From assembly GCA_037954325.1 (NCBI GenBank), contig JBBMNZ010000001.1:627265-691264 (forward strand): a stretch of DNA of 64,000 bases, given 5' to 3'. Source of the stretch: Fistularia commersonii. Taxonomy: Eukaryota; Chordata; Actinopteri; Syngnathiformes; Fistulariidae. The notes below the pieces were generated by a model. It saw only the letters and a list, made by a program, of their open reading frames with translations. It did no database searches and was not told the origin of the DNA. Positions 41,015-51,815 of the stretch are shown in pieces (the first letter of the stretch is position 1; the number at the start of each line of letters is the position of its first letter). The position numbers were made by a program, and so were the translations under genes.

Positions 41015-42189
41015 TCTCACGGTCCCATTCATTAATCCATTTACAGTTGACTCAAAGGCGGCGATGGCGTTTCTATCCCCTCACTCCATGGCCCGGGGCT
41101 GGAGGTGGAGCTCGGTATGCTCAGGTAGGAGGCTACGTTTGTTGGCTAGCAGAAGAGCTGGAGGCTTCAAACGGCGGCGGCGGCACATGTGGCTTTATGG
41201 AGCGACCCTGATGGACCTGGAGTGTGACTTGAACGTTTCATAGAAGGACCAGAAGGTCTTGATGGAGAAGTTTGCACCGCGGTAAGCATGGAGGCTCTCC
41301 AATATGAGCGAACCGCGCTAGCTTAGTTCTTCCGCTAATGCTCGATGCTACTTCCCTTCGCTTCGCCGCGTCCAATCAGATTGTGGATCCGCATCTGCTC
41401 GGAGTACCCACTGCGCTAATATGTTTCTGTCAAACATCTCCGACCCCGACTATTTTTACGCTCTGGTCTGATCGAGCCGCGTGGAAGGCGCCGCCGCCAG
41501 CCGGTCAGGCGTGGATCTCCATATGCTAAAGCGCTGACTCGCCGCGCAGCATCGCGTCACCGCTATCTCTGGCTGTAGCCCCCCCGGGGCGACTCGGCTG
41601 ATCTGATTCGCGCTGAAACGCGGCGTCTGTTTATCGCGTGCTCGTTCCGCCGCCGCACCCGCATCATTGTGATTTTATCTACTAGCACGCCATCTGCACG
41701 TATCATCGTATCACCCCGTCCTCGCCGTTCAGACCGACTTGACGGCGTGGCGCGCGCCCGAGTCGGGACGATGCCTTTGCGATACGGGCACGGAAAAATC
41801 CCCACACCGGCAACGACGGCGGGCTTCAAAGGGAATCCGAGAATCAATTTCTGGCGGATCCTGCAGGTGAGCGCCGGTTCAGCGACTCCCTTTTTGTAGG
41901 AATCAAAAGAAAAGTGTCGCCTTCACAAAGAACAGACACGCTAATCGCCGCTTTTTTACCCCCTCCTCACGCCGCCGTAGCCATTTTCCCCGCTGCTAAC
42001 GATGCTAACGACTTTGAAGAGAACGCAGCTCTGCTAATTACATGAGGATGAGGAATCCATGAACGGCCAGACGTTTGGAGGCCAGAAGGAGGGGAGGAGG
42101 ACCAGCAGGGTGACGGGTGAAGGTGGGGCTGGACGGCCGTCCGACGTTAGCTTAGCATTTTGGGGAGACCTCAAGACCTCCTGAGCTCC
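41011..42189. other. gene-free stretch
   Basis: Low-repeat DNA. Several short GCTAATGC/TTAGC words typical of teleost intergenic DNA. No exon recognised. Confidence 0.4.
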
Positions 42190-42330
42190 ATGGCAAGGAG
42201 GTCTGATTCTGCAGGAGGTCTTCCTTCTCTCCATGTTCTCCAGCCCGGGTTCCACTCTACACGTGACCCTGTGATTGACAGGCGACCTGGTCAGGTTAAG
42301 CCCCGCCTCCCGCCTAGGGTGAGCCGTGAT
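42190..42330 (+). mobile_element. S element, plus copy, rearranged
   Basis: CTCTCCATGTTCTCCAGCCC, GTGACCCTGTGATTGACAGG, CGACCTGGTCAGGTTAAGCC, CCGCCTCCCGCCTAGGG and GTGATTGGCTCCGG. Confidence 0.65.
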
Positions 42331-42700
42331 TGGCTCCGGACTCTGGATCTTCAGCGAGCGGAGAGTTGACGGGAGGACTGGCGTTCTCCTTCCCCCTCCA
42401 GCGCAGACATGTTTAAATCCCTTCCCTGGCGCCGCCTGGACAAACCGCCCCCTGGGCAGGATTTGCATTTTCAGACGTACAATTAGTTTCCCCTCTTTAG
42501 CTTGAATGCAAACCTTCCTCAGACACGGAGCTCCGGGGGACGACGACAATGACGGGCGGCCCTGAACATCACGGTGCCTCCATCCACCTCTCTTTGGGTT
42601 CTCCTGCCGCCCCAGACCTTGTCGCTGTCCTGAGGAGAACCAGATGTTCTCTTGGCTGGAGCTTCAACTGTTGAGATTCTGTCTTCCACAGACCCTTTGT

Positions 42701-42850
42701 TGATCAATGGATCAATGGATGGATCAATGGATTGATTGATGGATCAATGGATTGATTGATGGATCAATGGATCAACAGATGGATCAGTGGATTGATCCAA
42801 GGAATAAATGGACGGATTGATGGATCAAAGGAGGAACTGATCGATGGAAC
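42701..42850 (+). repeat. GGATCAAT/GATTGATT minisatellite
   Basis: About 150 bp of GATCAATG, GATTGATT and GATGGATC units in imperfect array. Confidence 0.93.
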
Positions 42851-42919
42851 TAATATGTTCCTGCAGCTTAAAAAAGGGCTGATGTTGAAGGTGCTCCCAT
42901 CCCTTCTTGTTTGAAGATG

Positions 42920-42921
<2 letters not shown>

Positions 42922-42970
<49 letters not shown>
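42922..42970 (+). repeat. (GT)n microsatellite
   Basis: About 24 units. Confidence 0.97.
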
Positions 42971-42972
<2 letters not shown>

Positions 42973-43093
42973 TGGCCTCACACTGATTCACTTGTTAGCC
43001 ATTTTCTGTTTCTCCCCCCCGCCTTCAGCCTCCGGTGGCTTCCTGCTCTCCGACCTCCAGAGCAGGTGGACCTGGAAGTGTCCCGGTGCTTCC

Positions 43094-43193
43094 TGGAGGA
43101 CTCTTATTAGAGGACTCTTCTTGGAGGACTCTTCTTGGAGGACTCTTCCTGGAGGACTCTTCTTGGAGGATTCTTCCTGGAGGACTCTTCCCG
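43094..43193 (+). repeat. 14-bp minisatellite
   Basis: Seven units of TGGAGGACTCTTCT with one or two changes each. As 14 is not a multiple of 3, the frame reads as a 14-residue peptide repeat (GLFLEDSSWRTLPG) that looks protein-like but is not evidence of a gene. Confidence 0.93.
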
Positions 43194-43453
43194 TCCGGCT
43201 TCTCCTCGCCAAGGAAACGGATCCGTCTGAGCGTCTCCCTCCTTATCGGCGTCGCAGGGATCCCGGAGTGTTTGGCTTTGAGGGGAGGACGAGATTTTCA
43301 GGCTCAGACTCCGCGGGCGAACGACCGGCCGAGCGCAAGATATCAACCATTATTGGATCCTTCCAGAAGACCGGGACGGCGGCGCCCCCCTTCCCTCCAC
43401 CCCTACTTCCCCGAAATGAGATAAAGCTGATGAAAGCCGGGCTGAAAAATGAG

Positions 43454-43484
43454 CAGGAGGAGGAGGAGGAGGAGGAGGAGGAGG
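43454..43484 (+). repeat. (GGA)n trinucleotide repeat
   Basis: Ten units; a second (GGA)7 lies at 43606-43628. Confidence 0.94.
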
Positions 43485-44085
43485 GTGTAAATCTGCAGGA
43501 CGGAATGAGTCTGGGCTTTATCGGGCCGGAGAAGCCGGAGGAGATCAACCGCCGTCATCCGTCGCTCATGGAACTGGAAAGAAACACCAAGGCAGCAGCA
43601 GCGGCAGGAGGAGGAGGAGGAGGAGGAGATCAATAACCAGACCAGAACCTCCGATCACCTCCACCCAGCCTGGGAGGAGGAGGGGGGGGGATGGAGGGCG
43701 AGGAATAAAACAATATAATTGGTCCGAAAGTTGAAAGGGAGCACGCGTGGCACGTTTAATGAACGGGGGGATGAAAGGCGAGTGTGTTTTTTCAAAGACG
43801 TACACATTTTAATTGGGGGTTCTCAGAAGTATCTTTCATCTCCACGTCTTGTTCTGCATGAGTATCGGCCGGGGGAGGAGAACATCTCCCAGAAGGTGGA
43901 CGCTCCTCCGAGCTTCGCCCCCACGGGACCCGGCGGGAGGCTCGCGGTGAAGATCCCGAGCTCCGGCCCCGAGAGACGGCGCGCCATGGCAACGCCGGGT
44001 CTCCTGAGAGCTGCTCGCATGAGATGGTTTGTTCTACAGCTTTGAACAACACAAAGAGGAGCATCTGGGAGCGTCTACCTCAAGG

Positions 44086-44087
<2 letters not shown>

Positions 44088-44128
<41 letters not shown>
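44088..44128 (+). repeat. (CA)n microsatellite
   Basis: About 20 units. Confidence 0.97.
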
Positions 44129-44130
<2 letters not shown>

Positions 44131-45419
44131 TTGTCTGAGAACACAGGTGCGACTATGTTTGTCGCCGTGCCGCTAATGGTCCAGGCGTCAACAACGGGAC
44201 ACTTTCCTCGTCTACATCCTGGTCCTTCAGCGTTACGTCTCACGGTGCGGTTTTGATTAGCATTAGCATTTCATGTAGCGGCTGAGCTGCTCAATGTGGT
44301 GTCACTTGTGGTGGCAACATGTAGAGCTAGCGGAAGGCTAGCAGAGAGCCGTCATGACTCAGGGTGCCGCTCGCGCTCACCCGCTGAGGCTATCGCTAGC
44401 GGAGCAGAGCCCTAAACGAGTGGGATTGAAGAGTTCGGAATGGAAACATGGCCGCTGGAAAGGTCGGAGGCTACCGGTACAAAAGGGAAACGCAGAGCTA
44501 ACCGAGCTCTCCAAGCTAGCCAAGCTATGCTAAGTGATGGACTGGAAACATCTGAAACTACGCAGCATCCGATCACTGGGGAACTCCGACCATTGGTTTC
44601 CCAGTGGTCAACAATTCGGTCGCTAACCTTTTAGCATACCCGTTGCACCCTCACTTGACCTTTGACCTCCTCCCCCTTCAACAATCCATCGCTGGGCGGG
44701 AGCTGCCAGATGATGGTGTTTACGTCGGCCGGGAAGTCCGGAAGGCCGTCTCTGAGGCCGCCTTCTGTCTCGTGCCTGTCCGAGCCAAGAGATCCCTCTC
44801 GCACTCCAGCAGCCGCCATCTGGGGCGTGGGCGGTGGCACAGCGGCGGCGCCGGCGCCGGCGGCAGCGGCGTGCCGGCGAGGCAGGACGCCCACATGCGT
44901 CCGCTCAGAGGTCCGCCCCCTGAACTCTGACCCCTCCTTCGGCCGCCATTGCAGCAGCGTTACATAACCCGGCGCTCGCCGGGCACCATTAATGCATCCA
45001 CGCCGTGCGTTTGAGAAACGGCGATGGTGTGCGGGATGAGCAGAGGCGGAGCCTCCGCGCACATGCACGTGCCCGCGGACGCCGACCGGCTGCGGAGCGC
45101 CATTAAGCTGGTGTCGCTTAAAAAAAGAAACCCCGACACGCGTCACTCCGCCAATTATTCCCGTACGTTCTGCATGGCGGGTGACATTTCCCGCTCCCGC
45201 CCAAATGCCACGGCCGACGAGGCGCGGCGGCGACGACGGGAGATAATCAATTCCGATCGATGGCGGAGAAACCTGGGGGAAATCAGTACACGAGGGTCTT
45301 GTAAAGCCAGATTTTCGGAAAATGACGGCGGCTTTGAGCCCGAATCTGTGTGATTAGCTCACATAGCTAGCTGGGGGGGGGGGGGCAATCAGCTATCAAT
45401 ACACGAATTCCGAATATAT
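44129..45419. other. gene-free, partly CpG-rich stretch
   Basis: GCTAGC/TTAGC-rich DNA, then the CpG-rich patch, then a G13 run at about 45374-45386. No supported exon. Confidence 0.4.
44631..44819 (-). CDS. doubtful small ORF at a YY1-like start
   Basis: ATG (44819-44817) in AGATGGCGGCTG context opens 62 codons (MAAAGVREGSLGSD … LPDFPADVNTIIWQLPP …) in a CpG-rich patch at 44750-45300. I recognise no family. It ends at an in-frame TAA at 44631 with no obvious donor needed. Most likely chance; retained because the sequence is not low-complexity. Confidence 0.12.
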   Translation of the reverse strand: MAAAGVREGSLGSDRHETEGGLRDGLPDFPADVNTIIWQLPPSDGLLKGEEVKGQVRVQRVC

Positions 45420-45715
45420 AAAAACTAATATATGTATATAATCATACATTCATATATACAGGTACATATATACACATATACACACACACGTACACATACA
45501 TATATTAACATACATACATTTTTAAACACACATATTCATATACACACATAGAAACACACTAAAATAAACATAAACATTCATGCATATACGTACGTATAAA
45601 CACACATATACATATTTACATACACAAATATTACTGATACAAATGTATGCACACGTATATACACACACACACACGCACACCAAACATATGTATGTGAGTG
45701 TGTGTGTGTGTGCAG
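45420..45715 (+). repeat. TATA/CACA cryptic simple-sequence tract
   Basis: About 300 bp of ACATATATACACAT-type units ending in CA then GT tracts. The pyrimidine-purine alternation is almost continuous. Confidence 0.93.
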
Positions 45716-45842
45716 GGTCTCCACATGGCGCTACAGCAGCGTTGGAGCGTTGCTTGGGTGTCGTGACAATAGGACGGCACACACACACACTGTGCGGGTG
45801 CAGGCTGAGGTCACACACTCACCCCGTCTGACAGAGCGACAC

Positions 45843-45844
<2 letters not shown>

Positions 45845-45874
<30 letters not shown>
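45845..45874 (+). repeat. (GT)n microsatellite
   Basis: Fifteen units. Confidence 0.96.
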
Positions 45875-45876
<2 letters not shown>

Positions 45877-46012
45877 ACGCCGGAGGCCTGGGCGGAGGTG
45901 GCGGTAGGTTTTGTGCGTTGCCGTGACTCAGCGCCGGTGCTGGTCGGGGCTTTTTGCAGAGCGGCTCAGGGCGCCGTCCAAAGATAGACATCACGAGGCC
46001 TCGGTGTGATCA

Positions 46013-46013
46013 C

Positions 46014-46059
<46 letters not shown>
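46013..46059 (+). repeat. (CA)n microsatellite
   Basis: About 23 units. Confidence 0.97.
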
Positions 46060-46060
<1 letters not shown>

Positions 46061-47010
46061 CTGGGGCCGCCGCACTAATGGCTCTTTTTAATTCGGGTCG
46101 GCTTTGGAGCGACGCGGCGTCCGGCGCCATGTTGGCCGGCGCTCCGGCGCCGCTCCAGTCTTAATCCTCAACGTGGACCTTCTGACCTTCTCTTGTTTAT
46201 TTTTAATCCAACCCGTCGTCATAAAACCTCACTTAAACAGCGGCGCCGCCTCCCGGGATAAAAAACCCGAGGTCAAATCAGGCTCCGCCCCCCTGCGCCC
46301 CCCCCGACAGCGGAGGGTCGGCGCTGGCGGAGCGGGATTTAGGATTATAGGGGATTTTGTGGAAAAAAAAAAACGTTCAAATCGAAGATTAAAACGACCC
46401 CAATCCGGGCGCTGGATCCAGATGTTGCCCCGGAGGCCGACAGCTGGAGATAAACCCGGACACATGAGCGACACGGGAGGAAAATGTCGATGTTATTACA
46501 ATGTTATAACGCGTGAATAAGCGTTAATAACCAGTTAATAACGGCTCGTGTTACAAAAGCTATGCCGACGCTTCGCGGTTGTGGATGAAGTGCCGACCGT
46601 GCCTCTGCCGGCGAGGGACGGCGCCACGCGAGGGGACGCCGACGCTAATCCGACCGGACAAAGACGCCGCGGTCGGACGGCGGGACGTGCGAACAGGGTG
46701 GGAATGGCGGCGGCGTCTAATGCGGCCAGACGTCCACGGAGAGGAAAGGGGAAAAAAACTATCACCAACCTCCTCCTCCGAGACGGATCCAGGAGGAGGA
46801 GCTTCTCTGCAGGACGTCGCGTCAGACGCCTCGGGTGAGGATACACTCCGAGCAGGACTCAGAAGCCGTGATGGATCTTATTTTGAAAGAGTGTGTCTGC
46901 TGGCAGAAGCCATTTAGGCCTTTATTTATTCATTATTTGTCTTTCTCAGCTCTTTCAAAGTGGTTGGATGAATTATACACAGCTGAATGTTTGAAACACA
47001 CTCCTTCTGT
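46060..47010. other. gene-free stretch
   Basis: GC-rich to 46850 with motif-less frames; no exon recognised. Confidence 0.4.
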
Positions 47011-47034
47011 ACACACACACACACACACACACAC
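47011..47034 (+). repeat. (CA)n microsatellite
   Basis: Twelve units. Confidence 0.95.
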
Positions 47035-47083
47035 ATATTTCAGATCTAAAGTCATGCACTTGATCCTATATCGGCTGACACGG

Positions 47084-47310
47084 AGCCTCAGCCAATCACC
47101 TGCTTCCCTCTGAGCCTCAGCCAATCACCTGCCTGCGTCTCAGCCCCTCCACTCACCCCAGCTTGCTTCCTGTCCTCGTCCCTCCATCCATAAACAAAGC
47201 TCAGCGTCCTTCTACCCGGATCAAACCATCTCCCGTCCTGATCTTCTCCGTCCTCCTCAACCTTCACGCCTCCATCTTCATGTTGGGATTCTTCGCCCCG
47301 AAGATCTCAC
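47084..47310 (-). mobile_element. LINE reverse-transcriptase 3' fragment
   Basis: CAGCCAATCACCTGCCTGCG, TTCCTGTCCTCGTCCCTCCATCCATAAAC, CTCAGCGTCCTTCTACCC and ATCTTCTCCGTCCTCCTC match the 10417-10730 copy in the same orientation. The first 30 bp is duplicated. Confidence 0.65.
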
Positions 47311-48369
47311 CTGCCTCGCTTCCACGAGGATTACCACGGGTTCGTCCCAACTTGGTTTTGTCATCTGAGTTTGGTTCCTACTGGAACATCTAAGAAGCCT
47401 CCAGCAGACGCCGGCCTGATCCCCACGGATCCACCCATCGCTGCAGAACCCTGGAAAAGCGTCGCATCATCTGCAAAGAAGTTAAATCCATCCCCTGGCA
47501 GGCCGAGCCCCCGAACCGCCGCCTGGAGTTTAACGCGTCATTAAAGGGGTCTCGGTGCACGTGCACGTGCGCCGGCGGAGCGTCTCCTCGGGATGTGCAC
47601 GGCGTAGCGGGGGGCGGCGTAAGCCGTCGGCGGGTCGACCGCCGCTGACATGAGCTAAGCTGATAGTGGCGGGGATTTTCTCTCACCTTCCACCTTCACA
47701 CTCCTCTCAGGCTGATTGACTGCTCTGACAGGTGCTACTTTTTGGGGTTATTTCTCGTCTCGCGGGGAAAACGAGTCCGACATCCAGACTGTTAGCCCTC
47801 GCCGAAGCTGTCACTCCGAGGAGGCCGGCGGCGGCGGCGGCGGCGGGGAGCGGAAGCTGTGCCTTTGCGCCGCACAAGACGCTACGTGTCGCCCGTGCAG
47901 ATGACGCGTGGCGATGGATTCTTTCAGACCCGTCCATTATGTCGCCGGGACGACGAGACGATGTCGTGCTTCGTCTCCAGACGGCGGACATGACAGAAGC
48001 GTGCTCGGTGTCACGCGTCAGGTCGAGGGCGCCGCGTCACATCGAATCAGAAAACTAGATTTCTACGGCGCCTAAAAAGATCCAGGAAGCGTGACTTTCC
48101 CAGCAAGTTGGACCCCAGAGAGCAGAAGGGTTCGCTGAGGCAAAGTCACCAGTTTTAGCTAAAAAGCGTAACCATGGCGATAGGAAGCGGCGCAGGTGAG
48201 CCCGGCCCGTCACAGGCGGAGACAAAGCACGGCGCTTCCCAAACAGACCACGGCCTCACAAAGAAGCTAACCGGCAAAACACCACCGCTAAGCAAACAAG
48301 GTTTTGGTTGGTCGCTGGTTGAGATTAGCAGTTGTGCGTCAGCGGCGCCTGCTGTGCAAACACCACACG

Positions 48370-48560
48370 CAACGCGGAGCTTTTATAATAATTTATCCTT
48401 CATTAATCCCAGCGGGGAAATTGGTTCTCAGAAATGAACCCATCATGGATAAACCGCGAGCACTCGGCTGCCGTCCGCCAGCGCCAGGCGAGCGCTCAGG
48501 GGTTCGGTGTCTTGCTCAACAACACTTTCACTCACTAGGAGACAATTTCTCAAGAGAGAA
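48370..48560 (-). mobile_element. LINE 3'-end fragment
   Basis: TTTATCCTTCATTAATCCCAGCGGGGAAATTGG, AGAAATGAACCCATCATGG and GGGTTCGGTGTCTTGCTCAA are words of an abundant fish element; the GGGATTAAT…AAA motif on the minus strand is its 3' terminus. The orientation is inferred. Confidence 0.5.
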
Positions 48561-48689
48561 AAGCCAGCAAGGTGAGAAGGTCTTGGATCCTTGTTAGCGG
48601 CACGGTGAATCGTTAGACACGAAACCACATCAAGATAGAGCAGAAGTTATCTGGGAGACTGAATGACTGCGTAATGGCGAAGAAAGCTC

Positions 48690-48990
48690 CGGGTTCTCGG
48701 GGTTCCTCCCACAAACCAAAACCGTGCGGGAGGTCCACGGGGAACCCTACATTGTCTGGGAGTGTGGATGAGAGTGAATGGTTGGATGTCCCCATGTGAC
48801 CTGGGAATGAGAGGCGAGACTTGTATGCCTGTATGAGCGAGAGGGTGAACGGTTGCGCGCCCCCATACGTGATCCTTGGATCGATCCCCACGTGTCACCC
48901 AGAGTCAGCCACTGCCTGAGCGCAGGGTGAAGTGCTGAAGCTGGTGACCAATGAATGGATAACAGGATGAATGGATGAAAGGTTCCCTTC
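48690..48990 (+). mobile_element. S element with internal duplication
   Basis: TTCTCGGGGTTCCTCCCAC, GAGAGTGAATGGTTGGATGTCCCCATGTG and a second, diverged copy of the same part (GAGAGGGTGAACGGTTGCGCGCCCCCATACGTG) 70 bp later; then GAGCGCAGGGTGAAG and an AATGGATAAC tail. Confidence 0.65.
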
Positions 48991-49102
48991 CCAAAGAGCA
49001 CCAAAACATCCCCAGTGGGAGCCTGGTGACCTTCACTTCTCCTCTTCGTGCCTGTAAAGTTGGTGCGTAATCTGAGAGAATATCAAGCTGCAGCCGGATT
49101 AT

Positions 49103-49104
<2 letters not shown>

Positions 49105-49154
<50 letters not shown>
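49105..49154 (+). repeat. (CA)n microsatellite
   Basis: About 25 units. Confidence 0.97.
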
Positions 49155-49156
<2 letters not shown>

Positions 49157-49494
49157 CACTCAAGACGCCAGATGCAATTCCCCCTTCCTGTAAGGATTTC
49201 GTCGGTTTACGTAATCCCACTCACAGATGTGACAAACCGGGTCGAACATTTATCCCGCCCGCTGCCAGCTGCTTCCCCATTGGCCGCTGGTCGGTGGAAA
49301 AAAACCTCGCCAGATGTCTACTGAGCGCGTGCGAGGAAAGCGATGCTTCTGTTACGACATGGTTGTCACACCGTCCACGTGTCGCGAGGGAGAAACCGCT
49401 CGACGTTACGATTTTCGGTTACGTTGATCATTTTAATATCCGACGTTCTTACGAAGAAGTGACAGCTGGACCGTTGGTTCACGCCAGAGGCTCG

Positions 49495-49565
49495 GACCAA
49501 TCACAGCTGACGCAGGGACGGAGGCGGGGTTTGATCCCGGACCGACACCCGTCAATCACGGCTTT
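49495..49565 (-). mobile_element. S element fragment, minus
   Basis: GACCAATCACAGCTGACGC and GGCGGGGTTTGATCCCGGACCGACACCCGTCAATCACGG. Confidence 0.55.
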
Positions 49566-50284
49566 ACTTTTTAGTGACGGAGACGTGCAGCCGTTCAGCC
49601 TCCTCCTCCAGCGGGTGGTTTCCACGGTGACTTGATGGATGGCGGTGGCAGTGAGGAGGATGGGAGTGACATTTACCGTCCCCGGTGTGTTATTTCCGGC
49701 CCAGTCGCCAGACAGAAATGTGTGTGTGTGTGTGTGTTTTTCTGCTAAATGGATAAACCCGGCCCCGCCGTCTTACGTAAACGTGAAAAGTTTTTAAAAT
49801 GCGTCATCTCGAATGTTTTTTTTTTTTTTTCCCTCCAAGCGCTGGCACAAACACGACGACCTTGGGTTGACCTTGTGACGCTGGCAGTTCTAGCACGTTC
49901 TAACAGATTATAATCCACAATATGGGACCGGGATGCAAACATGGGTAATAAACTTGTAACAATGTTGTAATTACATCCTCTGATAGAACGTATAGAATGT
50001 AAATATGGGTAAAAAACAACTTTCTCATCTTTGAAAATCTAAAAAAAAAAACGGTGTGTTCAACCGCACACTTCCTACCGGTTTAACGGGAGCGTCTTCA
50101 TCGCATCCGGTCCCGCTGGCGGGGCCGTAAACACGGCGAGGAGCTCGCAAAGCCCAACGCTCGACGGATTTATGGCAACGCTTGAAATGCAGTTTGCTAA
50201 TGGACGCCCGCTGGTGTTTACCAGACCTCCTTCCACGTGACTCAAAGAGTTGGCATATGGTGCGTGTACACGTATATATGTATA
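49566..50284. other. gene-free stretch
   Basis: A short (GT)n at 49720-49738, a T run at 49817-49831, no exon recognised. Confidence 0.4.
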
Positions 50285-50306
50285 CACACACACACACACA
50301 CACACA
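50285..50306 (+). repeat. (CA)n microsatellite
   Basis: Eleven units. Confidence 0.94.
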
Positions 50307-50789
50307 ATAAATAGATTTATTATTTGTGTTTTATTTTCCACCGATATATTAATTAAGATCATATCAGATTCTGTGTTTTTTTTTTCTTTTTAATGGGGTC
50401 ACTTTTTAAAAAAGTATATGTATATTTTAATACGTTCAGTGCAGCTTGTGAATGCAAAGCTATTTCAGTATTTTTATTTAAAAGTTGTCTTTTTAACCTG
50501 TGTTATTACACTTTTAATAGGAATGGAAATGCGCCATTGCAACTGTGTTATTTTCGTGATATTATCCAACCTCACCTGAAATAATAAACGGCGAAAGGGG
50601 CGGAGCTACAACGGGCCGATCGTTTCCCGAGTCGTCAATAAGAGCAGCCTGGAGGAACGGCTGATCGATCGCAGAACAAATAAAAAGGATTCGTCCGGAT
50701 CACGACTCCGGAGCCGGATCTTGTCCCGGAGGAGGCGTAGCTTTTCCACACCCCGGCTTTCAGCCCTGTTAGTGGTGTGTGGAAAGACT

Positions 50790-50792
<3 letters not shown>

Positions 50793-50830
<38 letters not shown>

Positions 50831-50843
50831 AACACACACACAC
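50793..50843 (+). repeat. (CA)n microsatellite
   Basis: About 24 units with a GCAAA interruption. Confidence 0.96.
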
Positions 50844-50994
50844 CACACCTTTCTAAAGGTTGTTTTGCTGACTGCAATGCTTCTATTAGCATGACACAGC
50901 CGTTGCTAGTCCGCAGCGTGGACTCACAAAGTAGGATTTACACGGACGAAACAAATACTGATGGATCCGACCGGAAAAATCAAAATGAATAAAA

Positions 50995-51095
50995 GCCGTC
51001 ACCATCTCAGCTGTGATTGGACGAGAGGCGGGGCTCATCCCGGATAGAGGCACATGCAAACATTCACCCTCTCGTTCAGACGTCATGTGGAAATA
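50995..51095 (-). mobile_element. S element fragment, minus
   Basis: CATCTCAGCTGTGATTGGACGAGAGGCGGGGCTCATCCCGG then CATTCACCCTCTCGTTCAGACG. Confidence 0.6.
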
Positions 51096-51727
51096 AAAGC
51101 GATGTGCAGGCTAATGCTAATGCTAATCCGTCACCAGGAGTGACGGTTTCGTCTGAAAGCGGCGAAGAAACACACGTTGACTCCGTGATCACGAAGGCCG
51201 ACGGTTGAAAGAGTCCGTGATGCACGGCGGCCGTCGTAGCGTTGGAAGCTAGCACTCGGCGGTCTGCGTGGACGGGCACGTCGCGCACGGAGGCGTCCGT
51301 CCGGCGGGGAAAATGTGGCTTCAAAGCGAGTCGGCCCGGTCGGCATGGAAACCCGCTCGATGCCCGATGACTCGCGGTTCACCGGCGCCGCGTCCGCTTG
51401 ACTGGCCCTTCGGGCTCCGTCCGGACGGGTGCGTCCAGGCGGAAGCCGGACCGGAGGTCGCCCGCACGCATCTCCACACCTCCGCGGAAGGCGCGTCGAT
51501 AATTTAGCGGGGAGCTGACCTGGACCGGATCCGACCGGAAACGTCCGGGAGGATCATCTCCGCTCCTTTAGCCTCCGTTTAACAACACCTCATGTCGCAC
51601 GTTGTGGTTTTAAAGGACCGCAGGCCGAGAACGCCGGACTTCCTGGGAGTTTTCCAGGAGGTAAATAAACCAGTGAGCTTCCATTCAACATTCAAGCTAA
51701 CGTTCACGCGTCGGTGCGGCTAACAAG
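51096..51727. other. gene-free stretch
   Basis: CpG-moderate DNA with a GCTAAT triplet repeat at 51111-51126. No exon recognised. Confidence 0.4.
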
Positions 51728-51815
51728 GCCGGAGCCAATGGCAGCTGACTCAACGGAGGAGGGAGGCGGGGTTTAACCAGGACGCCTGTCAATGGCAGCG
51801 GCGTCCGACCATTCG
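51728..51815 (-). mobile_element. S element fragment, minus
   Basis: GGAGCCAATGGCAGCTGACTC, GGCGGGGTTTAACCAGGACGCC, TGTCAATGGCAG, CCATTCGCCGTCTCATC. Confidence 0.55.

Noticed and set aside
43035..43424. Peptide repeat GLFLEDSSWRTLPG that looks like a tandem-repeat protein
   Set aside because: A 14-bp minisatellite read in one frame; units differ by changes that ignore codons, and there is no start or splice support.
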